DNA of 64,000 bases from Hypericum androsaemum (Eukaryota > Streptophyta > Magnoliopsida > Malpighiales > Hypericaceae): positions 2,247,001 through 2,311,000 of the forward strand of contig OZ023182.1 in the NCBI GenBank assembly GCA_963995505.1. Reading direction: 5' to 3'. This document shows, one piece after another, positions 34,516-45,310 of the stretch. Numbering within the stretch: the stretch's first letter is position 1; each line of letters starts with the position of its first letter. The notes under the pieces were generated by a model, which worked only from the letters and a program-made list of their open reading frames with translations, did not search any database and was not told where the DNA came from. Both the position numbers and the translations under genes were made by a program.

Positions 34516-37509
34516 ATGGGTGATCCTTGCACCGAGGGAGAGGCGTCCGGGGTCCATCTAAATGTATGTGTATCTCACATCTTTCCCTTTTCTAGTTTCT
34601 TTTAAGAGATGGATAGATTGAGGTCATTAAGCGCAAGAGTTCATCGCACGGTCAGATTCGGTACCTGTCGAAGCATGTGATGCGGCTGATCCTTCCCAAT
34701 TGTACTGTAAACTAATGATACTTTATATTCCGAATCAGACACTTAAAAAACGTGTGGAGGATTGGAGGAATTGTCTCAACCAGGCTTCCAAGCCTAAGTG
34801 GCTAACTTTCCTGGTCTATGACTGCTATTTGTATAATCGACTGGCTTAGCATTTGTCTTGGTTGTCAGGTCCACTGTGATGCCATTTGTTGCGCAACTCT
34901 TCTTGATGATTGTTTCGGGATTGTCTCGTTGACAGACGATATTTTCACCTGTCTGTTGACGTTAACAACTTACATCAGTCATCAGCTGATCCGTTTTCTA
35001 GGTAAATGATTTCAATTTTGGCTCTACATTTTACTCTCCGAACCATCTTTTTATGAAAAATAATCATTGATATGAGAGGTTGGGGTCTCCATCATTTTTG
35101 CTGATGCAGAGGATCTTGTGCTCCATGATGCCAACAGAAGTTCGGAGACTTTGGTGTCTCATAGCTATGAGCCAAACTCAAGATCTTCAATCAACTGGCT
35201 TTTTCGGTCGGATTTGGAAAGTTGTTGCCCTTCTTTGTATCACAGTGTTCCTGCTTTAAGCTATCAAATATATGGAAGAATTACCTCCGGATTCGGGGAA
35301 GAGGTATCTGTAAATAGAAGATATGAAGGTTTACACTCCATTTACATTAATCAGGCCATCTCCAGAATTGTTCAAGGGTATGAATCGTTTCACTTAGTTT
35401 CAGAGTACGAAAAAAACAAACTTGGTATCTTTTTTCTCAGTTCCCAGATGAAATTCCTTAAATGGAGAAACTAAAGATTTTTCTCAATTGCATTATACTC
35501 TGTCTTGTGTCATTTTGTTTCTCCGGCCCATCTTGATCAACCAGTGGGAATGACTGATGTTGTTATCATAACGCTATTTCATCTGATATGTACTTTCTCT
35601 GTCAAAACAAAAAAGATTTTCACCATATATATTCCATGTCTGGCAGGTTGACATTCCCATTATTAAGTTTGCGGCTGGCTTGGCGGATGTTTTTGGCCTG
35701 TTGGAGATGTACATTCTGTTACATTCGACGCACTCGACTTTGGACTAGCAGGTACTACAGCCTGGTCAGTTGATAGTTCATAGGCATGTCTAACAGTCAA
35801 TCTTGCAAAAATTACAGTTCTATCAGCTTCAGCGGAACCGTTTGATACATTGATTATCGCTTTATTGTTGACTATTCTAATGATGGTCTCTGCATCAGAG
35901 TGATGTCTCGAGTTCGAAAAACATTGCAAGGTTCAACCTACGAAATTGGATGGTTGCAACGCACACCTGGAATGCCTGCTGTGCAGGACGGGACATCTAG
36001 ATTCCTGGAGCTTCTTTATAAAATAAGGTAAATCTTTGGTTTCAACAAGTCTCTGTTAGATCCGATTAGGTTCCTATCTTAACACAGGAAATTGAATCGT
36101 GGATCGCTATGTACGTTGCTCGGTTATGTTAATAGCTCATGAACGTTGTGCGTGCTCTTTAACGTCTTGTATCTATCAGGTAACTGTAACTGGGCGTACG
36201 CTTCGTTTCTGTACGTCTTTTGTGTTGATTTATTGCTCCTCGTTCTTCAGGGATGGAGAGCATGCACTTCCGAACACATTTGTTTATCTTCTAATACCTG
36301 GTATAGGAAGAATCACTTCGTACTGGAGTCTATTGTTGTTTTTTGTCTTATAACATCTAGCACTTGGCTTGGCCTATACCCGATTTAACATAAAGTTGTC
36401 GCTCCGAAAACCACAGGCCTTTTCAGCAATCACAGCCCGTTGTACTTCGTCAGCACCAAGAAATTCTTCTCTAAGATGGGTCTAGCTTGTCACATTGCCA
36501 AAATTCACAGCGAGGTAATGAGTTTCTTCCTTCGGTTTTCGTTCTTGCTATCCCTTCTCTAGTTTAACATGTTCGTTTTTTTCTTTTTTTCCCGCTTCAG
36601 ACATCAGTGGAGCAAAATGCATGGGAGTTAAAGCAATACATTGAGGAGCTCTATTGGGGCTCGGGCAAGCGTGTGATGCTGCTTGGGCATAGCAAGGGTG
36701 GGGTTGATGCTGCGGCCGCATTGTCATTGTACTGGCCTGACTTGAAAGACAAAGTTGCTGGACTGGCGTTGGTTCAGAGTCCGTATGGTGGGTCTCCCTT
36801 GGCTTCTGATATCCTTCGGGAAGGCCAGATTGCCGATAAAGAAACCCGTCGGATCATGGAACTGATCATATGCAAGCTCATTAAGGTAGTTCTCTTGGCT
36901 AAAACATTGCATGCGTTCTGTGTCTTTGGATTGGAAGTTCATTGATTTACTTGTTTACTCTAATTATCGACATGGAACGTCCATTAGGGTGACATCCGTG
37001 CACTGGAGGATCTGACATACGAGAAGCGAAGGGAATTCATCATGAAACACAGCCTCCCCGCGGAAATACCGCTGATCTCGTTCCACTCAGAAGCTAGTGC
37101 TGCCCCAGGTGTTCTTGCTACAATGACTCACATAGCTCAGGCAGAGCTCCCCTGGCTCCCGCTCCCCAACTTCGGCGACGAGGAGTCTGATATTGTCCAA
37201 GCGGGACGCCAAGTCCCTGTCGTGATTCCACTATCTGCTGCAATGGCCTTGTGTGCACTTCACTTGCAGTTCAGGTACGGGGAGAAGAGCGATGGACTAG
37301 TGACATGCCGGGATGCAGAAGTCCCCGGTTCAGTCGTCGTAAGGCCGGATCGAAAGCTTGATCACGCATGGATGGTGTACTCCTCGTGGAAGAAGGATCC
37401 CAGCAAGCCTGATTCCTGTGAAATGTGTGAAGCCCTCCTCACAATGCTTGTGGAGCTTGGCCAGGCCAAGCAAGACACTGATGCTCATTCTGAGCCTCAA
37501 TTACCTTAA
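34516..37509 (+). CDS. Plant alpha/beta-hydrolase with GHSKGG motif; N-terminal half appears frameshifted
   Basis: Exons that fit: 34516-34563, 34617-34706, 34739-35001, 35110-35377, about 35647-35898, 35899-36027, 36251-36300, 36417-36514, 36601-36885 and 36988-37509. The last five join cleanly and encode an alpha/beta-hydrolase: PNTFVYLLIPG, GLFSNHSPLYF, KRVMLLGHSKGGVDAAAALS (nucleophile elbow, Ser in GHSKGG), GEKSDGLVTCRDAEVPGS (possible acid Asp) and KLDHAWMVYSS (possible catalytic His). Substrate is unknown; lipid ester hydrolysis is a guess. The N-terminal half encodes FGRITS-type and hydrophobic segments (TLIIALLLTILMMVSAS). It reads continuously only if about four single-base shifts are allowed: near 34843, at the exon 4/5 join, near 35698 and near 35898. 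There is also an in-frame TAG at 35781. Either the gene is recently damaged, the exon model is wrong, or the sequence has local errors. Confidence 0.75.
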
Positions 37510-38114
37510 TACTGTGTGTGTATTGTGTAACAACCTTATAAAAGTTCAATATAATTGATACCATCTTTTTCGTGCTTGGTAAAATATAAATCTTGAAATT
37601 ACCAATATGCCATCAGTAGATCAATATGTCTCGAGTTCGATCCTCGAGAATAATGCAACATTGTTTAATGGTTATGCAGAAAACATGAAGAGCTGGATGT
37701 GGGCTACATGAGCCACACAGGCCCAGCTAGAAAAACCCCATTATTTATTTCTGAGATGATTTATTAGGCTGCAGATGGACAGAGACCAAAAAAGGTAACT
37801 TTCTGTAGGAACCGGCCTTTGTACCTCTATTATGTCGTTGGGCCTATATCCAAAATTCCCAACCAATTTCCTCCACACTTATTTAATGATTTGTGATTTC
37901 AATCCTAAATTGGTCGAACTCGATAATTCTTGATTAATCTAAAACGACGACATTTTTCTTGACTAATCTAGAAAAAGGACGTTTGTGAAATGGAAAACGT
38001 GGTCACAGTAAATAGATGTAGGCCCAGTCCTTGAAACCCAATTGAGGGTAGGTACCAAAAGGCCGACCAGAATCTTTTAATGCCCATAGAGAAGAGGCCA
38101 AAACTACCCGGAGG
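37510..38114. other. 3' flank of the hydrolase gene
   Basis: Probable 3'UTR to about 37570, then sequence with GTCTCGAGTTCGATCCTCGA and other common intergenic words. No gene or defined element found. Confidence 0.4.
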
Positions 38115-38403
38115 CGGATTTGGTGGGGATTGGGTTAGTCCCTATTTATGGGGATTAATTTAAACCAATATCACTACACATGCAAACCAATATCACTTCA
38201 CATGCAAACTAATATCACTTCATATGTAAACCAGCTTCTTGCAAACCAATATCATTTCACATGCAAACCAATATCACTTCACATGCAAACCAATATCACA
38301 TGGTAGGTTATTGACCATAAGATTTAAAGATAATTAAATCTGACGGCCTAAAATATAGTCCCCACCAGTGGACAAATTTTCTTTAGTCCCCACTCAATCC
38401 GAC
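38115..38403. mobile_element. GGGGAC-TIR MITE with CAAACCAATATCAC minisatellite
   Basis: The left end CGGATTTGGTGGGGATTGGG and the inverted right end CGGATTGAGTGGGGACTAAA form the TIRs, each followed inward by a second TAGTCCC / GTGGGGAC motif. The interior repeats CAAACCAATATCACTTCACA plus TG about six times (38163-38300), the reverse complement of the unit at 32085-32190. The adjoining TAGGTTATTGACCATAAGAT matches ATCTGATGGTCAATAATCTA there, so the two are the same family in opposite orientation. Confidence 0.72.
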
Positions 38404-39527
38404 AACCACCACAGGGTATCCCCATATTCAATTCGGAATTACCAAAATTAAGTGCTTGACATTGGCTTACTTAACAAAGGCAAAGTGCAATTAAATTCGC
38501 AACTGCTCCGCTGTTTTTCTTACTAAATTGGAACTTGTCCCGATGAAACATAAAGGCAACTAACCATGCTATTTTTTTAATGAACGATATTAAAAGTCCA
38601 ACACTATTAAGCCATATTTAAAATTAATTTTTTCTATAGTATTCTTTTTTTTCATAAAATTTGAATCCAAAATTTTGTTAATTGAATCCCAATCCATTCC
38701 TATTTAGATCCGTTGGTTAACCATGCTATTTTGTATTTGTGAATTTTATTTTTTTCCTTTTCTTTTGCTATTGTTATTGAGATGATGATTTTTTGATGTG
38801 AGAGACAGTGATACGGCAACTGACAAGCCCTATTGTCTCAGTATTAATTACGAGGAAAAATTAATTTTTCTGAATATTCTATTGGTTTCCTCTCTCTTGA
38901 CTTCGGATATTATATTGCTTATTATTTGTTCTCGACGAACATTATAAATAAATTAATGCTGATTTAAATAAAAACCGTTGAACTTCTATTTTCATGGAAA
39001 ATAAAAAAATCTATTAGTAGTTTATCTCCTCTCTCTTTTTCACCTTTATGGGTACGTGAAATGGGCTTCATGCTTGCACCGGAAACCATCAATGACACAT
39101 CGACAAATATTTATGAGTTGCAGCAAGCGGTAAAGTTTTTAAATTGCCACCTTAAATTGATTTATTTAATTTTCTCCAAAATTAATAACTTGGTCCAAGA
39201 CGATGATAAAAATCTGTCACGCCATACAGATAGCAGAAAAATAATGGAATCGAATTAAATAAATTAGAGTTGAATCAATGTGACTCGATCCTCCTTAAAG
39301 TATGGGTGACACAGGAGCATCATGTGGATAGAACCAGCAACTTATTACACCATCTAGTAATTACATAGACCTTGTCAGGAAAAACTGAGAATAAAATCAT
39401 CAAAACTATTGCGTAAATCAATTAATAAAGAGTTGTCTTTTAATTCTATGGTTTGAGTTCGAGTCGTAATAATATAGTCTTTTTAATTTCTTCGTACAAT
39501 GATACGTAAAATTGATGCCAAGCTTAT
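38404..39527. other. Intergenic, nothing recognised
   Basis: Very AT-rich sequence with no credible coding frame, RNA gene or inverted-repeat element. Confidence 0.5.
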
Positions 39528-40180
39528 TGTGATACCTCGTAAATCATTTGTACTGTCTGAAATATTTAAGTGATTTGATTGGTACTATCCATATCAACAA
39601 TGTGCACCTTCTTTTCTGGCACACATCTTGAGAGAACTACAAGGTTAAATGCGTTTGGCCGGGAGTAAGATCAGGATGGGTGACCACTTGGGAAGTATTT
39701 TTCGGGATGCGTGTGAGTGAGGATAAAACACGCAGGAAAAGACCTGTGTTATTCTGCGGAGACAGTCAGTCGGATCACGGGACGTTACATATGGTATCGG
39801 AGCAAAAATCTCAGCTATTATGGTGTGGTTCGGGGATCGAACGCACCGGAATACGAGAGATTCTGGGATTGTCTGATTCTAGCACGACGAGGACGTCGCG
39901 TATTTAAGAAAGGATGAATGTGATACCCCGTAAATGATTTGTACTATCTGAAATGCTTAAGTGATTTGATTAGTACTATCTATATCAACAAGGTGTACCT
40001 TCTTTTCTGGCACACATCTTGAGAGAACTCCAAGGTTGAACGTGTTTGGCCAGGAGTAGGATCACGATGGGTGACTTCCTGAGAAGTGTTTTCCAAGATG
40101 CGTGTGAGTGAGGACAAAATATGTTGAAAAAGACCTGTGTTAATCTGTGAAGACAGTCGATCGGATCATGAAGTATTATA
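39528..40180 (+). mobile_element. Complete Cassandra-type TRIM retrotransposon with 5S rRNA in its LTRs
   Basis: Two 262-bp LTRs (39528-39789 and 39919-40180) start TGTGATACC; the first ends TTACA. Next to the first LTR is TGGTATCGGAGC (39792-39803), a primer binding site for initiator tRNA-Met. The internal region is only about 129 bp, with no coding capacity. A purine tract, AAGAAAGGATGAA, precedes the second LTR. The flanks CTTAT (39523-39527) and CTTGT (40181-40185) are a 5-bp target duplication with one change. Each LTR carries 5S rRNA-derived sequence (GAGAACTACAAGGTTAAATG...GATCAGGATGGGTGACC). This combination defines Cassandra, a non-autonomous TRIM that borrows the 5S Pol III promoter region. 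Confidence 0.93.
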
Positions 40181-40662
40181 CTTGTTCAATAACTTTGCTT
40201 GATGAAACATGTTTTGATTTCTACATTAAATATCGTGTTCTTATTGAACTTATTTGTAAATGAAAATTTACACCTAACTTGAACTACAACCACCTTTGCA
40301 CCCATTTCGGCTCGAACCTATACAACATTGCAGCTTCCACCCACTTTGGACGTCGAATTAATCATAAAATGCCAACAAATCATAAATTCTATTTGGGAAA
40401 TGAAAAAAAATGATGAAACCCTCGTATATTTTTCTGCATCTGCAAATCGGACAAGTACGATGTTTCCTCTTTGTGTGTAGATCCAGCAACATAAGTAGGT
40501 CACGACTTCCAAAAACGTACACTACGTAACTGGCTAGGTCCTCGTGCCCTAGTAATTAGCGAGGAAGGAAGGCCCCCTACCTATATCCTAACTCCCAAAA
40601 CAAAAAGCACATCCTAAGATACAGATAATATCACCAGTGTAATGTTGTATATCCATAAAGAT

Positions 40663-40845
40663 GGGTTTTGAATTGAGTGGGGATAACATAAAAGTCGTCT
40701 CTACGGAGGAGATTTTGTTTAGACCATCAGATTTTATTAAAAACCGTATCTACAGATCTGACAGTCATGAAAAATCGTGTCTATAAGTATAATGACTTGA
40801 TCAATTTTAGTGGAGACCACTCTTGTCCCTACTGAATCCGAACCA
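40663..40845. mobile_element. 183-bp GGGGAC-TIR MITE
   Basis: ATAAAGAT flanks it at 40655-40662 and 40846-40853 (9 bp if one mismatch is allowed). The ends GGGTTTTGAATTGAGTGGGG and, inverted, TGGTTCGGATTCAGTAGGGA are the TIRs. The interior has AGATTTTATTAAAAACCGTA and TCTACAGATCTGACAGTCAT, and no minisatellite. A diverged copy without its far end lies inverted at 52425-52552. Confidence 0.8.
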
Positions 40846-40853
40846 ATAAAGAT

Positions 40854-41865
40854 AACAGAGCACTTCCTCTCCTCCGAATAAATGGTCATTGCATTGGTAA
40901 CAACTTCAATTAATTACCCTTTTTCAATTTCGTTCTATTATCTCTAGAGTAATTTTTATCCTTTGAGCGACGACCCGTCCACTCGACACCATCGGATTAC
41001 TACACCCGACTTTCATCCCTGCTCGACGGATGTGTCTTTCGGTCAAGTTCCTTTATGCATTTGCATTCGAGGGTCGATCATCGTCTGACCCGAGAAAATT
41101 TTTGCACGCCTCCGTGTTTAATTATAAGGTTGACGTCTATTTAGCGTTTCGTACTTTCCCACGTCATTGCATTAAAGTTCTAAATTCTCTAACTAAGTGA
41201 TAAATATTTATTTGATATGTTAACTTCACTTACATGTGTTATCTCATTCCTCACTAACCCATCAATTTGGGACTTAACTCGAGATTTTTCTTGGGAAGTG
41301 CATAGAAGGAGTATGTCATGACATGTGACCTCATGTCATTTCACTAATTTTATCTGTATATTATTTTATACCACTAATTTTATCCGTATGTCATTTTTTT
41401 TTCTCATTTGATACACCGAAGATTTATATACAGAAGATAAATAAATTTCGCTTCAGAAATCTGACTATCTTTTTTTGCTGATGGAAATCGGACCCCCTTT
41501 GAATAGGGTGAAACAAAGCAAGCATCACTATCGTTGTCTCGCATTTAAGTTTTAACAAGCCAGGTGTACGGACGACTGGTAGCTTTCATGGCATTGAAGA
41601 GCGTACACGTAGTTAAATAATCTGGTGGAAGAGAAACTCCAAGCTGGATGCCAGGTGTACGGATTAAATAAGCGCAATTGTGAAAAATATCAAATAGATT
41701 CAGAAGAAAAAATATATCAGTGTCAGTGCTTCAATTGAGAAAATTGAAAGCTAAAGCACGTACTTATATTAATTATCAACACAAAAAGGATAAATAAAAG
41801 ATTCCTTTGTCCGTGGAGCCAATAATTCAGATGAGAATCTGGAGGTTTTTTTGAAAGGAGAAACA
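40854..41865. other. Intergenic, nothing recognised
   Basis: No credible gene. GCCAGGTGTACGGA occurs twice (about 41561 and 41650), about 90 bp apart, the only local repeat I noticed. Confidence 0.45.
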
Positions 41866-41869
41866 AAAA

Positions 41870-42460
41870 TAACATTAAGTCGGAAAATCCGGAGGATGCC
41901 TAAGCAACCAATACGGAGGGAGTTCGCCAAGCCTACAACGAGACCTCAACCAGTCCGAGACCATATTACAAGTTCTGGGAATGTGCATAATAGAACACCT
42001 AGGTAATAAAGCAAGAGCATTTCTAAGTTCGATTACAAGATACTCAACCTCCCAATCAATAACAGGATCAGGGCAAGTCAAAAAATATAGCTAGGTGGCA
42101 GTCCGTTTCAATGGTAACGTCCAAGGCAAAGAAAAGATTTGAGGCAAAAGAAATGGCAATCTGGATCGCTTGGAGATCCGCTTCCAAAGGAGAGGTGGCA
42201 GACAAAAGAGAAGTCTAACATGTGACAATGAGGCCAAGATGATCACGAATAATAACTGCAGCACTTGTAAGAGGAGAGTAATCAACCTAAGAGGCATCGC
42301 AGTTTAACTTCACGTCTCCCGCTAGAAGGACAGCCCATGAAAGGGGTGAGATAACTAGATCATTTGGGGGAAAGTTTGCCTGAAAAAAAAAACAATAGTG
42401 AGCAGCAAGAGAGGCAGTCAACTCTTGAAGTTGGGATAGTTTTTTTTTGTCAAACTCGGG
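41870..42460 (-). mobile_element. LINE-derived RNase H (RVT_3) remnant
   Basis: The minus strand encodes KLNCDAS, then VDYSPLTSAAVIIRDHLG, SPLEADLQAIQIAISFA, VTIETDC and LALLPRCSIMHIPRTCNMVS. This is the plant RNase H domain found at the 3' end of many LINEs, including the catalytic Asp, Glu and Asp positions. Two in-frame TAG codons (after CDAS and after VTC) make it dead. No RT is attached. Confidence 0.72.
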
Positions 42461-43084
42461 TTCCATTTTGCAGGAACTTCATTTAAAAAAATTCATTTGT
42501 AAATTTAACCCAAAATTTTCTTAAAAGGATTTAAGTTTGATAAATTTTATTATTATTTACGGCTGAATAATTATACTAGAACATATAATCTGATTCTGAC
42601 AACTTTTAATTCTTTATTTTTGGCTTCACCAATTCAGAAAATGTTTCAAAATAAATGTCCAGCTTCATCCAGGGAAGCCTCACCTTGGTAGTGTAGAGCC
42701 TCCCATATTTTATGAAATTAAATTACATTATCATGTGATTGGGCCATTTATACGGCATGGAAGACCAAATTTTAGTTCCTCGTAAGTTCTATTCGGTACA
42801 AAGAGCAAGAAGATGATCGAAAAAACGTGTTCAAAAATTGCTTGAAAATTTAGAAAGAAATTATTTTGAAGTTGGAACTTTATATTATACAAGAACACTT
42901 ATAAGTTTTAGTTTCTTATTGACAAGGTAATCGTATATGTTTCATTTTATGTTGTACGAGTTAGTTTATAATTTACTCTCAACTTTAATTTGAGATTATT
43001 ATTTTATTACATAGACTTTAATTTTTTCTTTATTTGGATTATATTAAAATAATAAAAGTATCTTGTAAATTAATTATAAAAAAG
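42461..43084. other. Intergenic, nothing recognised
   Basis: AT-rich sequence between the RNase H remnant and the hAT-like end. No gene or clear element. Confidence 0.45.
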
Positions 43085-43259
43085 ATAGAATGTTAAAGGG
43101 TCAAACCCTGCAGACCCTGAGTCTCCTGGAGGGTAGGGTATGGGTCTAACAATAAAAAATTTGTAGGGTCAAAGGTAGGGTATAGGTCTAACTCCAAAAA
43201 CTAGGATATGGATTGGATCCTACCAATACTCTACCCGATCCTACCCATTACCATCCATA
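43085..43259. mobile_element. hAT-like MITE, one end only
   Basis: The block GGGTCAAACCCTGCAGACCC ... TACCCATTACCATCCATA matches the right arm of the element at 7174-7891; the reverse complement of its end is TATGGATGGTAATGGGTAGG. No matching left end is found upstream, so the copy is truncated. Confidence 0.65.
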
Positions 43260-43479
43260 CTTAGAATTCCTAATTCTTTCCCTACCGGCCTTGTATTTAA
43301 AATTAAGACCAGCCATAATTAATTGGTTTGGCAAACCCCAAAAAAGGGTAACTTTGTGTTCCCTTAATTATGGCCATCCTTAAATTACAATAAAAGGTAA
43401 GTCAATACTTAAGCATGACATCAATTAATTCTACCCTTAAAAATGGTATATCCTATTTGCCTCTATCTACTAGTGTGTG

Positions 43480-44464
43480 GGTTTAAATTCAGTGGGGACA
43501 TGGGTAATCCCCACTGAAAGGGATAGGGGCAATATTGGAAATACAATAATTAAAATAATTAAAAAATATATCAGCAAAATAATACAAATTATGGAAATAC
43601 AAGTATGGGAATATTGGTTTCTATTTTCTCGGATATTGGTTTTCATCTTCTACGCTATTGGTTTCATTCTACTATGATATTGGTTTCATTCTACTATGAT
43701 ATTGGTTTCCATCTTCTATGTTATTGGTTTCATTCTACTATGATATTGGTTTCATTGTACTATGATATTGGTTTCCATCTTCTCGGATATTGGTTTCATT
43801 CTTCTATGATATTGGTTTCGTTCCACCGTGATATTGGTTTTCATCTTCTCCAATATTGGTATCCCATTATAAGTAAAAATGTATACCATTTGAATGTATT
43901 GGTTTCATTCTTCTCGAATATTGGTATCATCGTTCTAGAATATTGGTATCATTCTACTTTAATATTGGTGTCATTCATCTAGGAATGTTTTTATTCGAAA
44001 GAAGATATTACCCCTAATATAACGAGAACCCTAAACGATGACGAATAAGCACACCACGATCAACAAAATTGAAGGGACATAGATAGAGAGATTGAAGATC
44101 TAGAGACAGGTGAGCCGTATTGGACCAAATAAGCACACCACGACGTGGGATCTGGGTTCGAGCTTGTCGTTTTGGGGCGGCTAGCGGGGGAGAGCACCCG
44201 GAGAAGCTTGGACGCGGTGGATGGCAGATGGAGGATGGAGGATAAAAAGGAAGGGAGGTGGGGGAGGGGGGTTATATTTTTTTGGGGATTATATAGAAAA
44301 AAGGTGGAACCCTAATGAGTATGTTTGGATAAAAATTTGAAAATACCCTCAATAGATTATGACCATCAGATCTATAAAAAAAGAATTTGACCAAATCTAA
44401 AGGCCCATATTTAGTCCATGCCATGGGGATGATTTTTATGTAGTCCCCCCTGAATCCAAATCCC
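43480..44464. mobile_element. ~985-bp GGGGAC-TIR element with GATATTGGTTTCAT minisatellite
   Basis: The ends GGTTTAAATTCAGTGGGGAC and, inverted, GGGATTTGGATTCAGGGGGG form the TIRs. The flanks TAGTGTGTG (43471-43479) and TAATGTGTA (44465-44473) look like a 9-bp target duplication with two changes. From about 43612 to 43980 a ~24-bp unit (GATATTGGTTTCATTCTACT plus ATGA) is repeated about 15 times. The second half, about 44030-44300, is less AT-rich and might be captured sequence. The open frame at 43605-43982 is just the minisatellite. Confidence 0.78.
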
Positions 44465-44809
44465 TAATGTGTATGGCTTAGAAGAAATTATTAATTAAAT
44501 GGTATTAGCTTGTTTGCCTCTATTTTTTTATAAATATAAATTTATTAATATTAGAAAAAAATAATTACAAAACCCTTTATATCTCCTAAGAAACCCCAAA
44601 ATACAGGTAACACCAACAACGATTAAACCAAATAATTACCCAAAAGTGCAATAATTTTGCCTAATTTGACCTTGGCAATTTCAAGTACAAAATCAAATCT
44701 TGACCGTAAAGATCTTCGATCGAATTTGACCAAATAAGCTACTCACGCGTGCCCTCTTAATTACCACATTCATATTTGTTTACCTCTATCTTGTTTCATT
44801 TCTCTGCCC

Positions 44810-45302
44810 TAGGGGTGAGCTTGAAACCTACAAAACCATAAAATCGACCGATCGCGAAACCGACCGACCGACAAAATCTAAACTGCACACTTTAATAGTT
44901 CGTGGTGCAGTTTCAAACCAATACTGATTTGGTGTGGTGTAGTTTCGGTGTTGGTCTCAACCACACCAACCGGTCGCAAAACTGACAAATTAAAACGACG
45001 TCATTTTAGTATACGTGTATTATATAAAAAATGACGTCGTTTTGTTTTAGTATATAAACCTTTTTTTGATTGCGTGAAAAATGAGGCTTTTTTCCAAATT
45101 TGGGCCCACTACATGGGCTTAACGAAATGGGCCCAATTTTGCGGTGCAAATTGCACCATGAAACTGCAAAACTATCAAACCGCACTACCGCAGTTTTTTT
45201 CGACACCGCCACACCGGCGGTGCAGATTTTCACAAAATCAAAAGTGCGATTCGGTGTAAATTTTCACACCAACACCGCAAAACCGCACCGAACTTACCCC
45301 TA
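44810..45302. mobile_element. hAT-type MITE with perfect 8-bp target duplication
   Basis: CTCTGCCC flanks it at 44802-44809 and 45303-45310. The termini TAGGGGTGAGCTTG and, inverted, TAGGGGTAAGTTCGGTGCGG form the TIR. The interior holds many AAACCG / CGGTTT and GGTGCGGTTT words in both orientations, giving a potential fold-back. No coding capacity. Confidence 0.88.
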
Positions 45303-45310
45303 CTCTGCCC

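Noticed and set aside
39680..39917. Two overlapping open frames in the Cassandra element
   Set aside because: Cassandra TRIMs have no coding capacity. The frames cross LTR, primer site and internal sequence.
43605..43982. 125-residue open frame on the plus strand
   Set aside because: It is a translation of the 24-bp minisatellite inside the 43480-44464 element. The IGFHLL / MILVSF repeats are only the repeat unit read in rotating frames.
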